Origin: Moellerella sp963519845
Lineage (GTDB): Bacteria > Pseudomonadota > Gammaproteobacteria > Enterobacterales > Enterobacteriaceae
Assembly: GCA_963519845.1 (NCBI GenBank)
Contig: CAUQNX010000005.1
Coordinates: forward strand, 1-64,000
Direction: 5' to 3'
DNA: 64,000 nucleotides
A model generated the notes under the pieces. That model searched no databases. It had not been told where the DNA came from and saw nothing but the letters and a program-made list of their open reading frames with translations. The position numbers and the translations under genes were made by a program. Every line of letters starts with the position of its first letter. The first letter of the stretch is position 1. Shown piece by piece: positions 19,149 to 27,927 of the stretch.

Positions 19149-20429
19149 TTATTCCTTACTTAACTTAGCTAATTGCTCAAAGTAGTCAGGAAAAGTTTTT
19201 GCGGTACAGCCTGGATCTAAAATAGTGACAGGGGTATCTGAAAGTGCCACTAAAGAAAAACACATGGCGATACGATGATCGTTATAAGTTTCAATTTCAG
19301 CATGTTGTAAATGTGCTGGTGGTTGGATACGGATATAATCGTGCCCCTCTTCCACTTCAGCGCCAACTTTACGTAGCTCAGTCGCCATAGCAAATAAACG
19401 ATCTGTCTCTTTGACTCGCCAGTTATAAATATTTCGAATAACAGTTTCACCTTTGGCAAATAGAGCCACAGTACCAATCGTCATCGCCGCATCGGGAATG
19501 GCATTCATATCCATATCAATACCCACTAGAGTGCCACGCTCACATTCAACGTAATCATCACCCCAGCGTATTTTTGCACCCATTTTTTCGAGTACGTTCG
19601 CAAATTTGGTGTCACCCTGTAAACTATTTCGGCCAATACCTGTGACTCGTACGCTGCCACCTTTAATGGCTGCAGCCGCAAGAAAATAAGAAGCTGAGGA
19701 GGCATCACCTTCAACCAAATAATGACCTGGCGATTGATAGTGCTGATTAGCGGTTATTTCAAAATATTCATATTGATGATTTTCAACTTGTACGCCAAAT
19801 GAGCTCATTAACGCCAAGGTAATATCAATATAAGGTTTAGAAACTAGCTCACCCTCAATACGTATACTGGTATTAGTTTCAGCCAACGGAGCAGCCATAA
19901 GAAGTGCGGTTAAAAATTGGCTAGAAACTGATCCATCAACATGAATATTGCCACCTTTAAAACCACCCGTTAGGCGCAATGGCGGAAATCCGCTAGTTTC
20001 AAGGTAATCTATTTGAGCCCCACCTTCACGTAGCGCATCCACTAAGTGGCCAATAGGGCGCTCTTTCATTCGAGGCTCACCAGTCAGTACTATGTCATGA
20101 ACTCCAAGAGATAGGGCCGCAGCCAGAGGACGCATTGCCGTTCCTGCATTTCCCAGAAAAATTTCGACTGACTGATTCGCTGTCAAAGAACCGTTAATAC
20201 CTTCAATAGTACATTCTGTTCGATCATCAGACAGTTGGTAACTGATACCCAGCTGGCTTAATGCATTCAGCATATGGCGAATATCATCACTGTCTAATAA
20301 GTTGGTGAGTCGAGTGGTGCCTTTGGCCATAGCCGCAAGGAGTAAAGCTCGATTAGATACACTTTTAGAACCTGGTAAATTAATTACGCCGTCAATATGT
20401 GCAATGGGTTGTAATGTTAGGGATTGCAT
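19149..20429 (-). CDS. aroA: 3-phosphoshikimate 1-carboxyvinyltransferase (EPSP synthase)
   Basis: AroA joins shikimate-3-phosphate and phosphoenolpyruvate, the sixth step of aromatic amino-acid synthesis. The 426-aa enzyme has LPGSKSVSNRALLL near the N-terminus and LGNAGTAMRP at 92-101, with Gly96 and Pro101 as in class I, glyphosate-sensitive enzymes. Near the C-terminus are NWRVKETDR and YNDHRIAMCF. The ATG at 20429 is preceded by GGAGAG; an in-frame TTG 18 bp upstream would place that ribosome site inside the gene. It lies 133 bp after serC, the usual serC-aroA mixed-pathway operon. Confidence 0.97.
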   Translation of the reverse strand: MQSLTLQPIAHIDGVINLPGSKSVSNRALLLAAMAKGTTRLTNLLDSDDIRHMLNALSQLGISYQLSDDRTECTIEGINGSLTANQSVEIFLGNAGTAMRPLAAALSLGVHDIVLTGEPRMKERPIGHLVDALREGGAQIDYLETSGFPPLRLTGGFKGGNIHVDGSVSSQFLTALLMAAPLAETNTSIRIEGELVSKPYIDITLALMSSFGVQVENHQYEYFEITANQHYQSPGHYLVEGDASSASYFLAAAAIKGGSVRVTGIGRNSLQGDTKFANVLEKMGAKIRWGDDYVECERGTLVGIDMDMNAIPDAAMTIGTVALFAKGETVIRNIYNWRVKETDRLFAMATELRKVGAEVEEGHDYIRIQPPAHLQHAEIETYNDHRIAMCFSLVALSDTPVTILDPGCTAKTFPDYFEQLAKLSKE

Positions 20430-20562
20430 AGAACGCAGGCTCTCCAATATCTATTATATTCAATTGTTATTATAATTAATTAAGAATATTTCAAAATTCG
20501 CTAGGAGAATATCCCAGCGAATTTATCCACACTTTATATCGATAAGATCAGCGACTGGATAA

Positions 20563-21651
20563 TTAACTATTACGACGCTCAAAATCCGCCATAAAGTCAA
20601 CCAGTGCTTGAACGCCCGCCAAAGGCATTGCGTTATAGATAGAGGCGCGCATACCGCCTGCGACTCTATGACCTTTCAGTGACAGCAATCCCTGCGCTTT
20701 AGCTTCTTCTAAGAATTTCGCATCCAGATCTGGATTGGACATTTGAAAAGGAATATTCATCCAAGAGCGGTTTTCAACGGCCACACGGTTAATATAGAAA
20801 TCACTATGATCAATCGCATTATAAAGAAGAGTCGACTTTGCGAAATTGCGTTCAGCCATCTCTTGCAAACCACCATTCTCTTTCAGCCATTGAAAAACCA
20901 TGCCTGAAAGATACCAAGCAAAAGTCGGTGGCGTATTAAACATAGAGTCGTATTTTGCTAATACGGTGTAATCCAAAATGGATGGCGTCTGTATAGCGGC
21001 TTTACCGAGTAAATCATCACGAATGATCACTAAAGTTAACCCTGCTGGGCCGATATTTTTCTGTGCGCCCGCATAGATCACGCCATAGCGGCTCACATCG
21101 ATAGGTTTAGATAAAATTGAAGAGGAGTAATCTGCAACGATGATTTTATCGTCAGGGAAATTAGGCTCTTCATGGATCGCTGTACCATCGATGGTTTCAT
21201 TGGGACAATAGTGAATATAGGCCGCATCATCACTAAATTGCCATTCACTCATAGGTTTGATACCAACAACACCATCTTTTTCAGTTTTAACTTGGATTAG
21301 ATTGACGGAACAATATTTAGCCGCTTCTTCAGCAGCACATTCGCCCCAATAACCATTAACCACATAGTCGGCGCTGGTTTTATCACCTAACAAGTTCAAT
21401 GGTAAAGCAGCAAAATGTCCGCGAGCACCACCATGACAGAAAAGCACTTTATAGTTTTCAGGCACAGCAAGCAGCATACGCAAATTACGTTCTGCTTCTT
21501 CAGCCACCGCAATAAACTCTTTACTGCGGTGGCTGATTTCCATCACAGAAACCCCTAACTCATTCCAGTTGCATAACTCTTGTTCTGCACGACGCATAAC
21601 TTCAACTGGCAGCATGGCTGGTCCAGCACTGAAATTAAATACCTGACTCAT
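20563..21651 (-). CDS. serC: Phosphoserine aminotransferase
   Basis: SerC is a PLP enzyme that makes phosphoserine from 3-phosphohydroxypyruvate, and also acts in pyridoxal phosphate synthesis. The 362-aa protein begins MSQVFNFSAGPAMLP. Its PLP lysine is Lys198 in AGAQKNIGPAG, the same number as in E. coli. The frame is open 81 bp further upstream, but the family start and a GGAG site place the ATG at 21651. It marks the end of the E. coli-like muk-serC block; beyond it the gene order changes. Confidence 0.97.
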   Translation of the reverse strand: MSQVFNFSAGPAMLPVEVMRRAEQELCNWNELGVSVMEISHRSKEFIAVAEEAERNLRMLLAVPENYKVLFCHGGARGHFAALPLNLLGDKTSADYVVNGYWGECAAEEAAKYCSVNLIQVKTEKDGVVGIKPMSEWQFSDDAAYIHYCPNETIDGTAIHEEPNFPDDKIIVADYSSSILSKPIDVSRYGVIYAGAQKNIGPAGLTLVIIRDDLLGKAAIQTPSILDYTVLAKYDSMFNTPPTFAWYLSGMVFQWLKENGGLQEMAERNFAKSTLLYNAIDHSDFYINRVAVENRSWMNIPFQMSNPDLDAKFLEEAKAQGLLSLKGHRVAGGMRASIYNAMPLAGVQALVDFMADFERRNS

Positions 21652-21843
21652 TGACTCCACCCTATCTTCACAATGTGTGTTAAATTTAACTCGTCTTGTT
21701 AAAGTTGTATCATCAGGCGCCATTTGCTGCAATGGTTATTGTCGCGCAAAATTAACTTTGTTCCCTTGTATAATTAGCCTTTATAGTTGTTAAATAAATA
21801 CATTTATATTCTGACACTAGTAAGCTAATTACCGCTTCATTAA

Positions 21844-22866
21844 CTAGTGATAATAAATATTTATCGTTACAGGCACATCAAATGGGCCGGGACGAATAAC
21901 ACCATTATTGGTGGCTATTTCTGCCTCAAAATCCACTCTACGGACGTTGTTTGAACCCGAAACCATAATACGTTCCATTTTTTGCTGAGAGTTAAACTTA
22001 ACTGGCTCTCTCTCACTACTTCTTACCCGTGTCAGCCTTAAGCCGAGTCCATTTCCTATATCTATTTCATCATCAGCATCAAGTTGGAAAGGAGTACTGA
22101 AATACATATCCACACGATATAAATTAAGATGATTTAAGGTACAGCCATTGGCCGTATCACGCGTTAATTTCACACTGAAATTTTTTCTTTTTTGAATTGC
22201 ATTATGTGAATCAAAAATAAGATCACCAAAATCAACTGTAGCGGGAAGTATATCCATTGTTAAGTTAAGAGGGCAACGAGGAAAAGTGATCTTTTTCTGC
22301 TCAGTTACTTGTAATAGATTATTAAGTACAGCTTGGTCAACTTGATGGCGATCACCCAATAATAGTTTAAGCTCGACCTCTGATGGAGGAGTCATTGGCC
22401 CAGTTAATTGTAAAACATTATTCATTTTTATTGCATAGTAAAAAGAGAAATCGATTTGCTTTTGTTCGCCAGGATTAACGATATTATTAGTTAATGGAAT
22501 ATAACTTCCTGCAGAATACTCTTGGCTATTATAAGATAGAATAAAATCAGCATTATTAATATTGACATCATTATTGCTAACAATATTAGTAGTGTATTTT
22601 AAAACCACCTCCTCCGCAGCATTTGAGTTATTTTCACAAATCATACTAATATTATGTAAATCTGAACGCCATAAAATCTGCCCAATTATCGCATCAGGAT
22701 AAATACTATTATTTTGACTATCTCCATAATGAATAGTATTCCCAGCACCGTTGGTTGCAGAACATATTAATGCAAAAGAGTTTACTGAAAACAGACTTAA
22801 AAATATAAAAAGTGGCAATTTAAAATAGGATAAGATTGAAATCAATCGCGTTAGAATAAATGACAT
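21844..22866 (-). CDS. Fimbrial tip or adhesin-type protein
   Basis: A 340-aa exported protein ending the fimbrial operon. A hydrophobic signal segment (about residues 15-32, ending NSFA) precedes ICSATNGAGNTIHYG. The length and layout resemble two-domain tip proteins: an N-terminal domain with two Cys (Cys34 and one near 77), and a C-terminal pilin-like domain with a further Cys pair and an alternating beta-strand end (GPFDVPVTINIYYH). The gene starts 3 bp after the chaperone stop, with GAGGAG in front. I do not recognise a receptor-binding family, so the ligand is unknown. It is probably a tip adhesin, less likely a terminator subunit. Confidence 0.75.
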   Translation of the reverse strand: MSFILTRLISILSYFKLPLFIFLSLFSVNSFALICSATNGAGNTIHYGDSQNNSIYPDAIIGQILWRSDLHNISMICENNSNAAEEVVLKYTTNIVSNNDVNINNADFILSYNSQEYSAGSYIPLTNNIVNPGEQKQIDFSFYYAIKMNNVLQLTGPMTPPSEVELKLLLGDRHQVDQAVLNNLLQVTEQKKITFPRCPLNLTMDILPATVDFGDLIFDSHNAIQKRKNFSVKLTRDTANGCTLNHLNLYRVDMYFSTPFQLDADDEIDIGNGLGLRLTRVRSSEREPVKFNSQQKMERIMVSGSNNVRRVDFEAEIATNNGVIRPGPFDVPVTINIYYH

Positions 22867-22869
22867 TAA

Positions 22870-23583
22870 CTACTCCTCACTTTGTAAAATATAATTATTA
22901 TCATTGTAGCGATATTTTAATATTCGTATTGCACCATAATCATCAATATAGCCAACTTTAATATCAGAAGATAAATCGTTAGAAAGTTTAATTTCCTTAA
23001 ATGATTGTGGCTTTAACATATTATAGCCAATACCTTTAACAACTTGTCCTTTTTCATCAACCACATCTGCAATATTAATATAATAACCTGTTGGATTGTC
23101 AATTTTCACCACTTTATTTGCATAGCTTACTTTGATTTCGCTTAACCAAGATTGGTCATTTTTAGTTAGAATTTGAGTTGGTCGATAAAAAATTTTCAAT
23201 TTACTTTTTAACGCTACTTGCATATTATTTTTATATTCTGACTTCGGTGGAACTTCCTTTATGTTTAAATAGTATAGGGTCTCTTTATTACCTGGAAGTT
23301 CTTTACTTGACTCTGATTTTACAATTTTAATTTGGTTTTTCCCATTAGCTTCTATACGCTGAATTGGGGGAATAACTACAAAGTCATTTAATACTTTCTG
23401 ACCATTTTCATCTTCTATCCAAGCCTCAGCTAAATAAGGAAGCTCTGCATTATTACTTAAGGTCATACTGACGGTATCTTGTTTCTCAGAAAAAACAATC
23501 CGAGTTCGATCAACATTTATTGATGCATAAGCATTACTCATTGTAAAAGACAATAAAAGTAAAATAGTATATTTTGTTTTCAT
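22870..23583 (-). CDS. Periplasmic fimbrial chaperone (PapD-like)
   Basis: A 237-aa exported chaperone that folds pilins by donor-strand complementation and hands them to the usher. A signal peptide (MKTKYTILLL to SNAYA) is followed by two Ig-like domains. The mature Arg8 is in DRTRIVF, and the conserved Lys is in LKSKLKIFYRP, the pair that grips the pilin C-terminus. The short segment between the F1 and G1 strands suggests the FGS subtype used for rod-like fimbriae. The start at 23583 puts the signal peptide at the N-terminus and follows the usher stop by 7 bp; an in-frame upstream start would overlap the usher. Confidence 0.88.
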   Translation of the reverse strand: MKTKYTILLLLSFTMSNAYASINVDRTRIVFSEKQDTVSMTLSNNAELPYLAEAWIEDENGQKVLNDFVVIPPIQRIEANGKNQIKIVKSESSKELPGNKETLYYLNIKEVPPKSEYKNNMQVALKSKLKIFYRPTQILTKNDQSWLSEIKVSYANKVVKIDNPTGYYINIADVVDEKGQVVKGIGYNMLKPQSFKEIKLSNDLSSDIKVGYIDDYGAIRILKYRYNDNNYILQSEE

Positions 23584-23590
23584 ATCAATC

Positions 23591-26047
23591 TCACTGGCAA
23601 TAGATAGTTGAGGTTTTGTTTTCTTCAAAATGCAATTTACATTTATCATTAGAATTTAAATTAATTATATATTCTTTTTTTCTATCAACTCCGGTTAAAT
23701 ACGCCTGACCTTCACCGCCAACAATTCCGATTTCTCTTCCACTATTTGCATCAATAACTGCAGTTCCTAATGGTGCTACATTACCAGAATTTAATTTAAT
23801 AATAGCCAAGATATTCTCACCACTAACTGAATTTAATTTATAATAACCAATAGCTCCTTCGGTTAGGGTTTTAGAAAATACAGTATCCATAACGCTAACA
23901 TTCTTCGGTAAATTACTAATATCAATATTAAATTCCGATGGAGAGAAGTTATTCACATTAGTTAAAACTCCAATACCTTTTTTATTCGTTATAGTTTCAT
24001 AGTTATTAATCGGAATATCTTTAATACCATTGGCATCTATCATTATTCTTGGATGATTACCTGATGGGGCTCTATGAAAGGCTAGGCCATGCCCAGTAAC
24101 CGTTAACCCACCATTCCAGCTAGTATTTAATGATCGATATTGCTGACGTTGCTGAGCAGCATTAACATAGACATCTCCATAAGCTGAATTATAATTAACA
24201 AACGCACTTACTGCTGGATCAATTGATTCTTGTCCTAGCTTAGTATTACTTACTGATAAACCATAGTTACTTCTGTCACTAATTTGATCGCTATAACTAA
24301 TATTATTACTATGGGTGTTTTTATCTATCGAATATCGCTGATTATAATTGACTCTTCCCTTACTATTTAGAGGGAAAGATAATGAGAGATAAACTTCTTC
24401 TTGATTATTTTTCGCCCCATGAGTATGACTAAAATTAAGTGAACTGGTAATACCTTTTATTTGACCTAAATCAAAATTTTTATTTAAAAATAAAGAGTAC
24501 CTTACTTGCTCACCTCTTTCCCAATAATGAGTACGTGCAGCGGTTAATGCTAAAGAGATTGCTAAAGGATTAATATATTGTCGTACCGAAACAGAGTCAG
24601 TTCTTTTCTCTCGATCACCATAATTAGCACCGTTAATCTTGCTCAAGTAATGAGGTATACTGATGTAATCTTTATCTGATATTTGGCTATTAGCGAATAG
24701 ATCTGTATTTGTTCTTTCTATGCGATTTGAATAGCTTAATCTAAATCTATTTCCCGAATGATCATCATGGTTATTTATCTCTGTTTTTAAATGTGTTGCA
24801 TCAAAACTTAATGCGCCAAGTCGATATAGGCTTTGATTGATACCTAAACTTAAGTGATCATAACTCTGTACGTTATTCGATGAAAGTATCCCGCTATATA
24901 ATGTAGTCTGATTGGTGAGTCCCAAAAACAGCTCACTATTAATAAAGTAAAGATCTTTTTCAAACGATTTATTCAATAAATTAGTTTTACCCGCCGAAAC
25001 AGAATAACTAAGATTACCGGGTCTCAACATAGTTGCAATAGGTGAAACGTAAATCTCACGAATATCCGTGCTGCCATCCTCTTCTTCAACTGTAACTTTT
25101 ATATTACCATTAATGTTTGCTGGTAGATTATCGATACTAAATGAACCCGGTGGTACTTGTATGCGCTTAATAATAGCGCCACTCTTTTCAAGAGTGACGG
25201 TTGCATTTGTTCTAGCAATACCTTCTATTTGAGGCGCATAACCGCGCGCTGATGGTGGAAGCATTCTCTCATCAGTGAATAAACTCAAACCAGTAAAACG
25301 AAATGCATCCGATAGCTCACTCTTTAAATACATATCACCAGTGACAAATTTTGATTTTATTTCAGGAATGGCTCGATATGCATATTTCTGCGGAAACTCT
25401 AATCTATAGCTATCTATATCACCTTGTTTATTATAATTAAACTGATAATCAGCTCTAAATCGCCATGCAGATAAATTAGTGCCTAAAGTGCCATAATTAT
25501 TAATTTTATAAGCTTCATCGGCTGATTTGCTTTTTAGATAATTGAAATACCAATTGTAATCAAAAAAAACACCAGATACACCATTGTCCCACTGACTATA
25601 ATGCACCCAAGTAGGATCAGCAGACAGCAACCACGATTGCGGAATAATGATATCTAACTGATGTAAATATTTATCAAAGGTAACAATGATCTCTTTTTCA
25701 GCAGAAAAATTATAACAACTATTATTTTTAAATACAGCTAACCGATTAAGATACTCTGATTTTATACCAAATTCATTGATTACTTTATCTGTGATACAGG
25801 GATAAGATGTACCATCATTGTTCTCTATATACTTAATTAATTCCTTTTCACTTTTAATATTATTATTAAGTTTAATTCTTAAATAATAATCACCAGGCTG
25901 AATATAATCAGATTTAGAAAACATAGATAGATCGACATTACTTTTATCTTTTATATTAAGATGCTCAATATTGAATTCGATTGCATGGCAATTTAATGAA
26001 ACCATAATAGCAGTGAAAGACAATAAATATTTCTTTATTTTTTTCAT
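23591..26047 (-). CDS. Outer-membrane fimbrial usher
   Basis: The usher (818 aa) forms the outer-membrane pore through which pilins are assembled. A signal peptide (to NCHA) precedes the N-terminal chaperone-subunit-binding domain, which begins IEFNIEHLNIKD and holds a Cys pair. The plugged beta-barrel includes the hallmark GYAPQIEGIARTNATV (about residue 265) and the plug region SFSIDNLPA. The C-terminal domain ends with NDKCKLHFEENKTSTIYC, another Cys pair. The ribosome site is weak, which may keep usher levels low compared with pilin. It is very AT-rich, like the rest of this cluster. Confidence 0.9.
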   Translation of the reverse strand: MKKIKKYLLSFTAIMVSLNCHAIEFNIEHLNIKDKSNVDLSMFSKSDYIQPGDYYLRIKLNNNIKSEKELIKYIENNDGTSYPCITDKVINEFGIKSEYLNRLAVFKNNSCYNFSAEKEIIVTFDKYLHQLDIIIPQSWLLSADPTWVHYSQWDNGVSGVFFDYNWYFNYLKSKSADEAYKINNYGTLGTNLSAWRFRADYQFNYNKQGDIDSYRLEFPQKYAYRAIPEIKSKFVTGDMYLKSELSDAFRFTGLSLFTDERMLPPSARGYAPQIEGIARTNATVTLEKSGAIIKRIQVPPGSFSIDNLPANINGNIKVTVEEEDGSTDIREIYVSPIATMLRPGNLSYSVSAGKTNLLNKSFEKDLYFINSELFLGLTNQTTLYSGILSSNNVQSYDHLSLGINQSLYRLGALSFDATHLKTEINNHDDHSGNRFRLSYSNRIERTNTDLFANSQISDKDYISIPHYLSKINGANYGDREKRTDSVSVRQYINPLAISLALTAARTHYWERGEQVRYSLFLNKNFDLGQIKGITSSLNFSHTHGAKNNQEEVYLSLSFPLNSKGRVNYNQRYSIDKNTHSNNISYSDQISDRSNYGLSVSNTKLGQESIDPAVSAFVNYNSAYGDVYVNAAQQRQQYRSLNTSWNGGLTVTGHGLAFHRAPSGNHPRIMIDANGIKDIPINNYETITNKKGIGVLTNVNNFSPSEFNIDISNLPKNVSVMDTVFSKTLTEGAIGYYKLNSVSGENILAIIKLNSGNVAPLGTAVIDANSGREIGIVGGEGQAYLTGVDRKKEYIINLNSNDKCKLHFEENKTSTIYCQ

Positions 26048-26117
26048 AATTTAAAAATATTTAACCTAATAATTTTAGTCGATTAAAAGGTGATTATTAC
26101 ACCACCATTTATATATG

Positions 26118-26654
26118 TTATTTATATTCTATTTGATAAGTCGCAGTTGCAGAGAAGTTACCATAAGCCAATTGCTCACCATTCCGTTCAATTTTTGCAC
26201 TAAATGGCAGCGTGATATCTCTATTTTGATCAATATGAATAGGAAGAATAAATATTATATTATTGTTTGCAATATCAAGGTTATTTTCAACTGAATCAAT
26301 CATCCGAATAGCAATTCCTCTCGCCTGTCCGGACACCTTTAATAACTCAGATTTGATTAAATCTGATTGACCAAAAAATTTAACATCTATTCGTTGCGTC
26401 TGAGAATTAGATAATTTTTCAAAATTACAGTTTTGTAATTTAATAAAATCTCTTTTGATTAATTCTATATTTGGGCTATCTATATCGATATCACCAAAAT
26501 CAATATTAATGGTTTTACTTGATGGCGCTATTTTACAGGGTGCTGTAACCAAACTCCCTGAAAAGCTAATATTCCCCGATGAATAATTAGCTAAAACTGT
26601 CACTGGTATTAAAGAGCTCATTACCGTTGCTAAAATAATGGTTATTTTTTTCAC
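26118..26654 (-). CDS. Minor fimbrial subunit (pilin paralogue)
   Basis: A 178-aa exported pilin. The signal peptide (KKITIILATVMSS to VLA) leads into YSSGNISFSGSLVTAPCKI, the N-terminal extension and first Cys of a donor-strand pilin. The second Cys is in LQNCNF, and the C-terminus ATATYQIEYK has the alternating beta motif and penultimate Tyr. It parallels the major pilin downstream block by block (ITFSG/PCI/FGxI/IEYK). The start is taken as GTG at 26654, with AAGGA six bases before it; a TTG 18 bp upstream is less likely. It is probably an adaptor or minor subunit. Confidence 0.82.
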   Translation of the reverse strand: MKKITIILATVMSSLIPVTVLANYSSGNISFSGSLVTAPCKIAPSSKTINIDFGDIDIDSPNIELIKRDFIKLQNCNFEKLSNSQTQRIDVKFFGQSDLIKSELLKVSGQARGIAIRMIDSVENNLDIANNNIIFILPIHIDQNRDITLPFSAKIERNGEQLAYGNFSATATYQIEYK

Positions 26655-26992
26655 TTTACATCCTTGTATCAACCTAATCTATATAACTTATCGCTAACAT
26701 CAATTAACGCATAAATACTTATAGAATAAATAGCTATAAGTTAATTAATTATTCTATGGTAACAAAAACCATATTAGATAATAGTTACCATCCATGTAAC
26801 CATTAACTGTAAATTAAATAACCAACTTAACAATAATAATAATATTTAGCACCATAGAAGTAGCATCAAGCTGAATAATATTAAATAGATAAATAACTAA
26901 ATATTTATTACATCATTAAGAAATAAAGCACACGCTTATTATGAATAAAGTGTTATAAATAAAAGGTGGTGAATAAATCACCACCCTATAAC
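26655..26992 (-). other. Region between the two pilin genes
   Basis: 338 bp, AT-rich, no gene. It holds a terminator for the major pilin at its right end and, at 26771-26783, a motif that recurs upstream of the major pilin. Distribution suggests a second promoter for the minor pilin-usher-chaperone-tip part. Confidence 0.5.
26958..26985 (-). terminator. Terminator directly after the major pilin
   Basis: A perfect 8-bp GC-rich stem (26965-26972 with 26978-26985, 5-nt loop) starts 7 bp past the pilin stop and is followed on the minus strand by TTTTATTTAT. Such a terminator limits read-through so that the major pilin outnumbers usher and chaperone. Confidence 0.85.
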
Positions 26993-27514
26993 TTATTTAT
27001 ACTCTATGCTATATGTTGCATTAGCAGCCAAATCACCGTGAATAATTGGTCCAACAGTAGGTACTACTTTTGTTTTGAATTTGATACTCAAGTCACTATT
27101 ACCTGCACTATTAACAGAAATCGCACCATTATTAAGAGCAAGATCATGTCCAGTTGCATTCATAAAACGAATACCAACACCTTTCGCTGAACCAGTAATA
27201 CGCAATAAATCAGCATTATCTAGATCTTGTAGGCCAGAAAATTTAACTTCTACACGGCTAACACCAGGAATAGTTGCAAAATTACAGTGACCTAGTTTAA
27301 TTTCACCTTCTCTAGTATTCTCAACAACAGAACCATTATCTGCAATTACGTGGCCAAAATTGATATTAACATTTTGAGTTGCCGCATCAATAATACAAGG
27401 TGCTGCAATCAAATTACCAGTAAAGGTAACTGTACCTGCTAAATTATTTGCCATTGCTGAAACTGACATCAGCGAACTAATTACTGCTGCTAAAATAACT
27501 TTAGAGTTTTTCAT
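26993..27514 (-). CDS. Major fimbrial subunit (pilin)
   Basis: A 173-aa pilin of the type 1/P family. Signal peptide MKNSKVILAAVISSLMSVSAMA is followed by NNLAGTVTFTGNLIAAPCII. The disulfide Cys pair is in APCII and GHCNF, and the C-terminus is ANATYSIEYK. AAGGAAG lies just before the ATG. It is the first gene of the fimbrial cluster, followed at once by a strong terminator, so it should be the most abundant product. No recombinase gene or obvious invertible promoter repeat is next to it. Polymerises through the chaperone-usher route outside the cell. Confidence 0.9.
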   Translation of the reverse strand: MKNSKVILAAVISSLMSVSAMANNLAGTVTFTGNLIAAPCIIDAATQNVNINFGHVIADNGSVVENTREGEIKLGHCNFATIPGVSRVEVKFSGLQDLDNADLLRITGSAKGVGIRFMNATGHDLALNNGAISVNSAGNSDLSIKFKTKVVPTVGPIIHGDLAANATYSIEYK

Positions 27515-27927
27515 ATTACTTCCTTGTATTTACTTCATTTATGTTTAATATTATTTAAGGCTGCCGTTCTATCAATTAATATCTTGTATTAAATTGTAGA
27601 CTCCCTGACAACGAAGGTCATATTAGACAATAATAATTTTCATTGCAATGATTACGCGTCAATTTAATTCAATAGCTAAAAAATAGAGGCCTATATAATA
27701 TATGACAAGCACTTATTATTTATAATTAGAATATATTTCCTTATTACATCAAGTTATCAATATGATTAAACTCTATATATTCACATTGATTATCATAATA
27801 TATAATGAAAAGAAGTTAAATATAATTAAGGCGTATTAATTGATATATTATATAAGTCACATATAGGGAAGGAGAATATCAGAATAATATGGATAGGCAA
27901 TTACCTACCCATATTTGATTGGTGGGA
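27515..27927 (-). other. Upstream region of the fimbrial operon
   Basis: 413 bp of very AT-rich DNA without a gene. It should contain the pilin promoter. The motif ATATTAGACAATA at 27620-27632 is repeated with one change upstream of the second pilin. I saw no pair of long inverted repeats that would mark an invertible switch. Confidence 0.5.
27887..27914 (-). terminator. Hairpin after pgm
   Basis: An 11-bp imperfect stem (27887-27897 with 27904-27914, one A/C mismatch, 6-nt loop) sits 13 bp past the pgm stop. The following minus-strand sequence is only moderately T-rich, so termination strength is uncertain. Confidence 0.5.

Noticed and set aside
27515..27927. Phase-variable invertible promoter ahead of the pilin
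   Set aside because: No matching pair of inverted repeats and no tyrosine recombinase gene next to the cluster.
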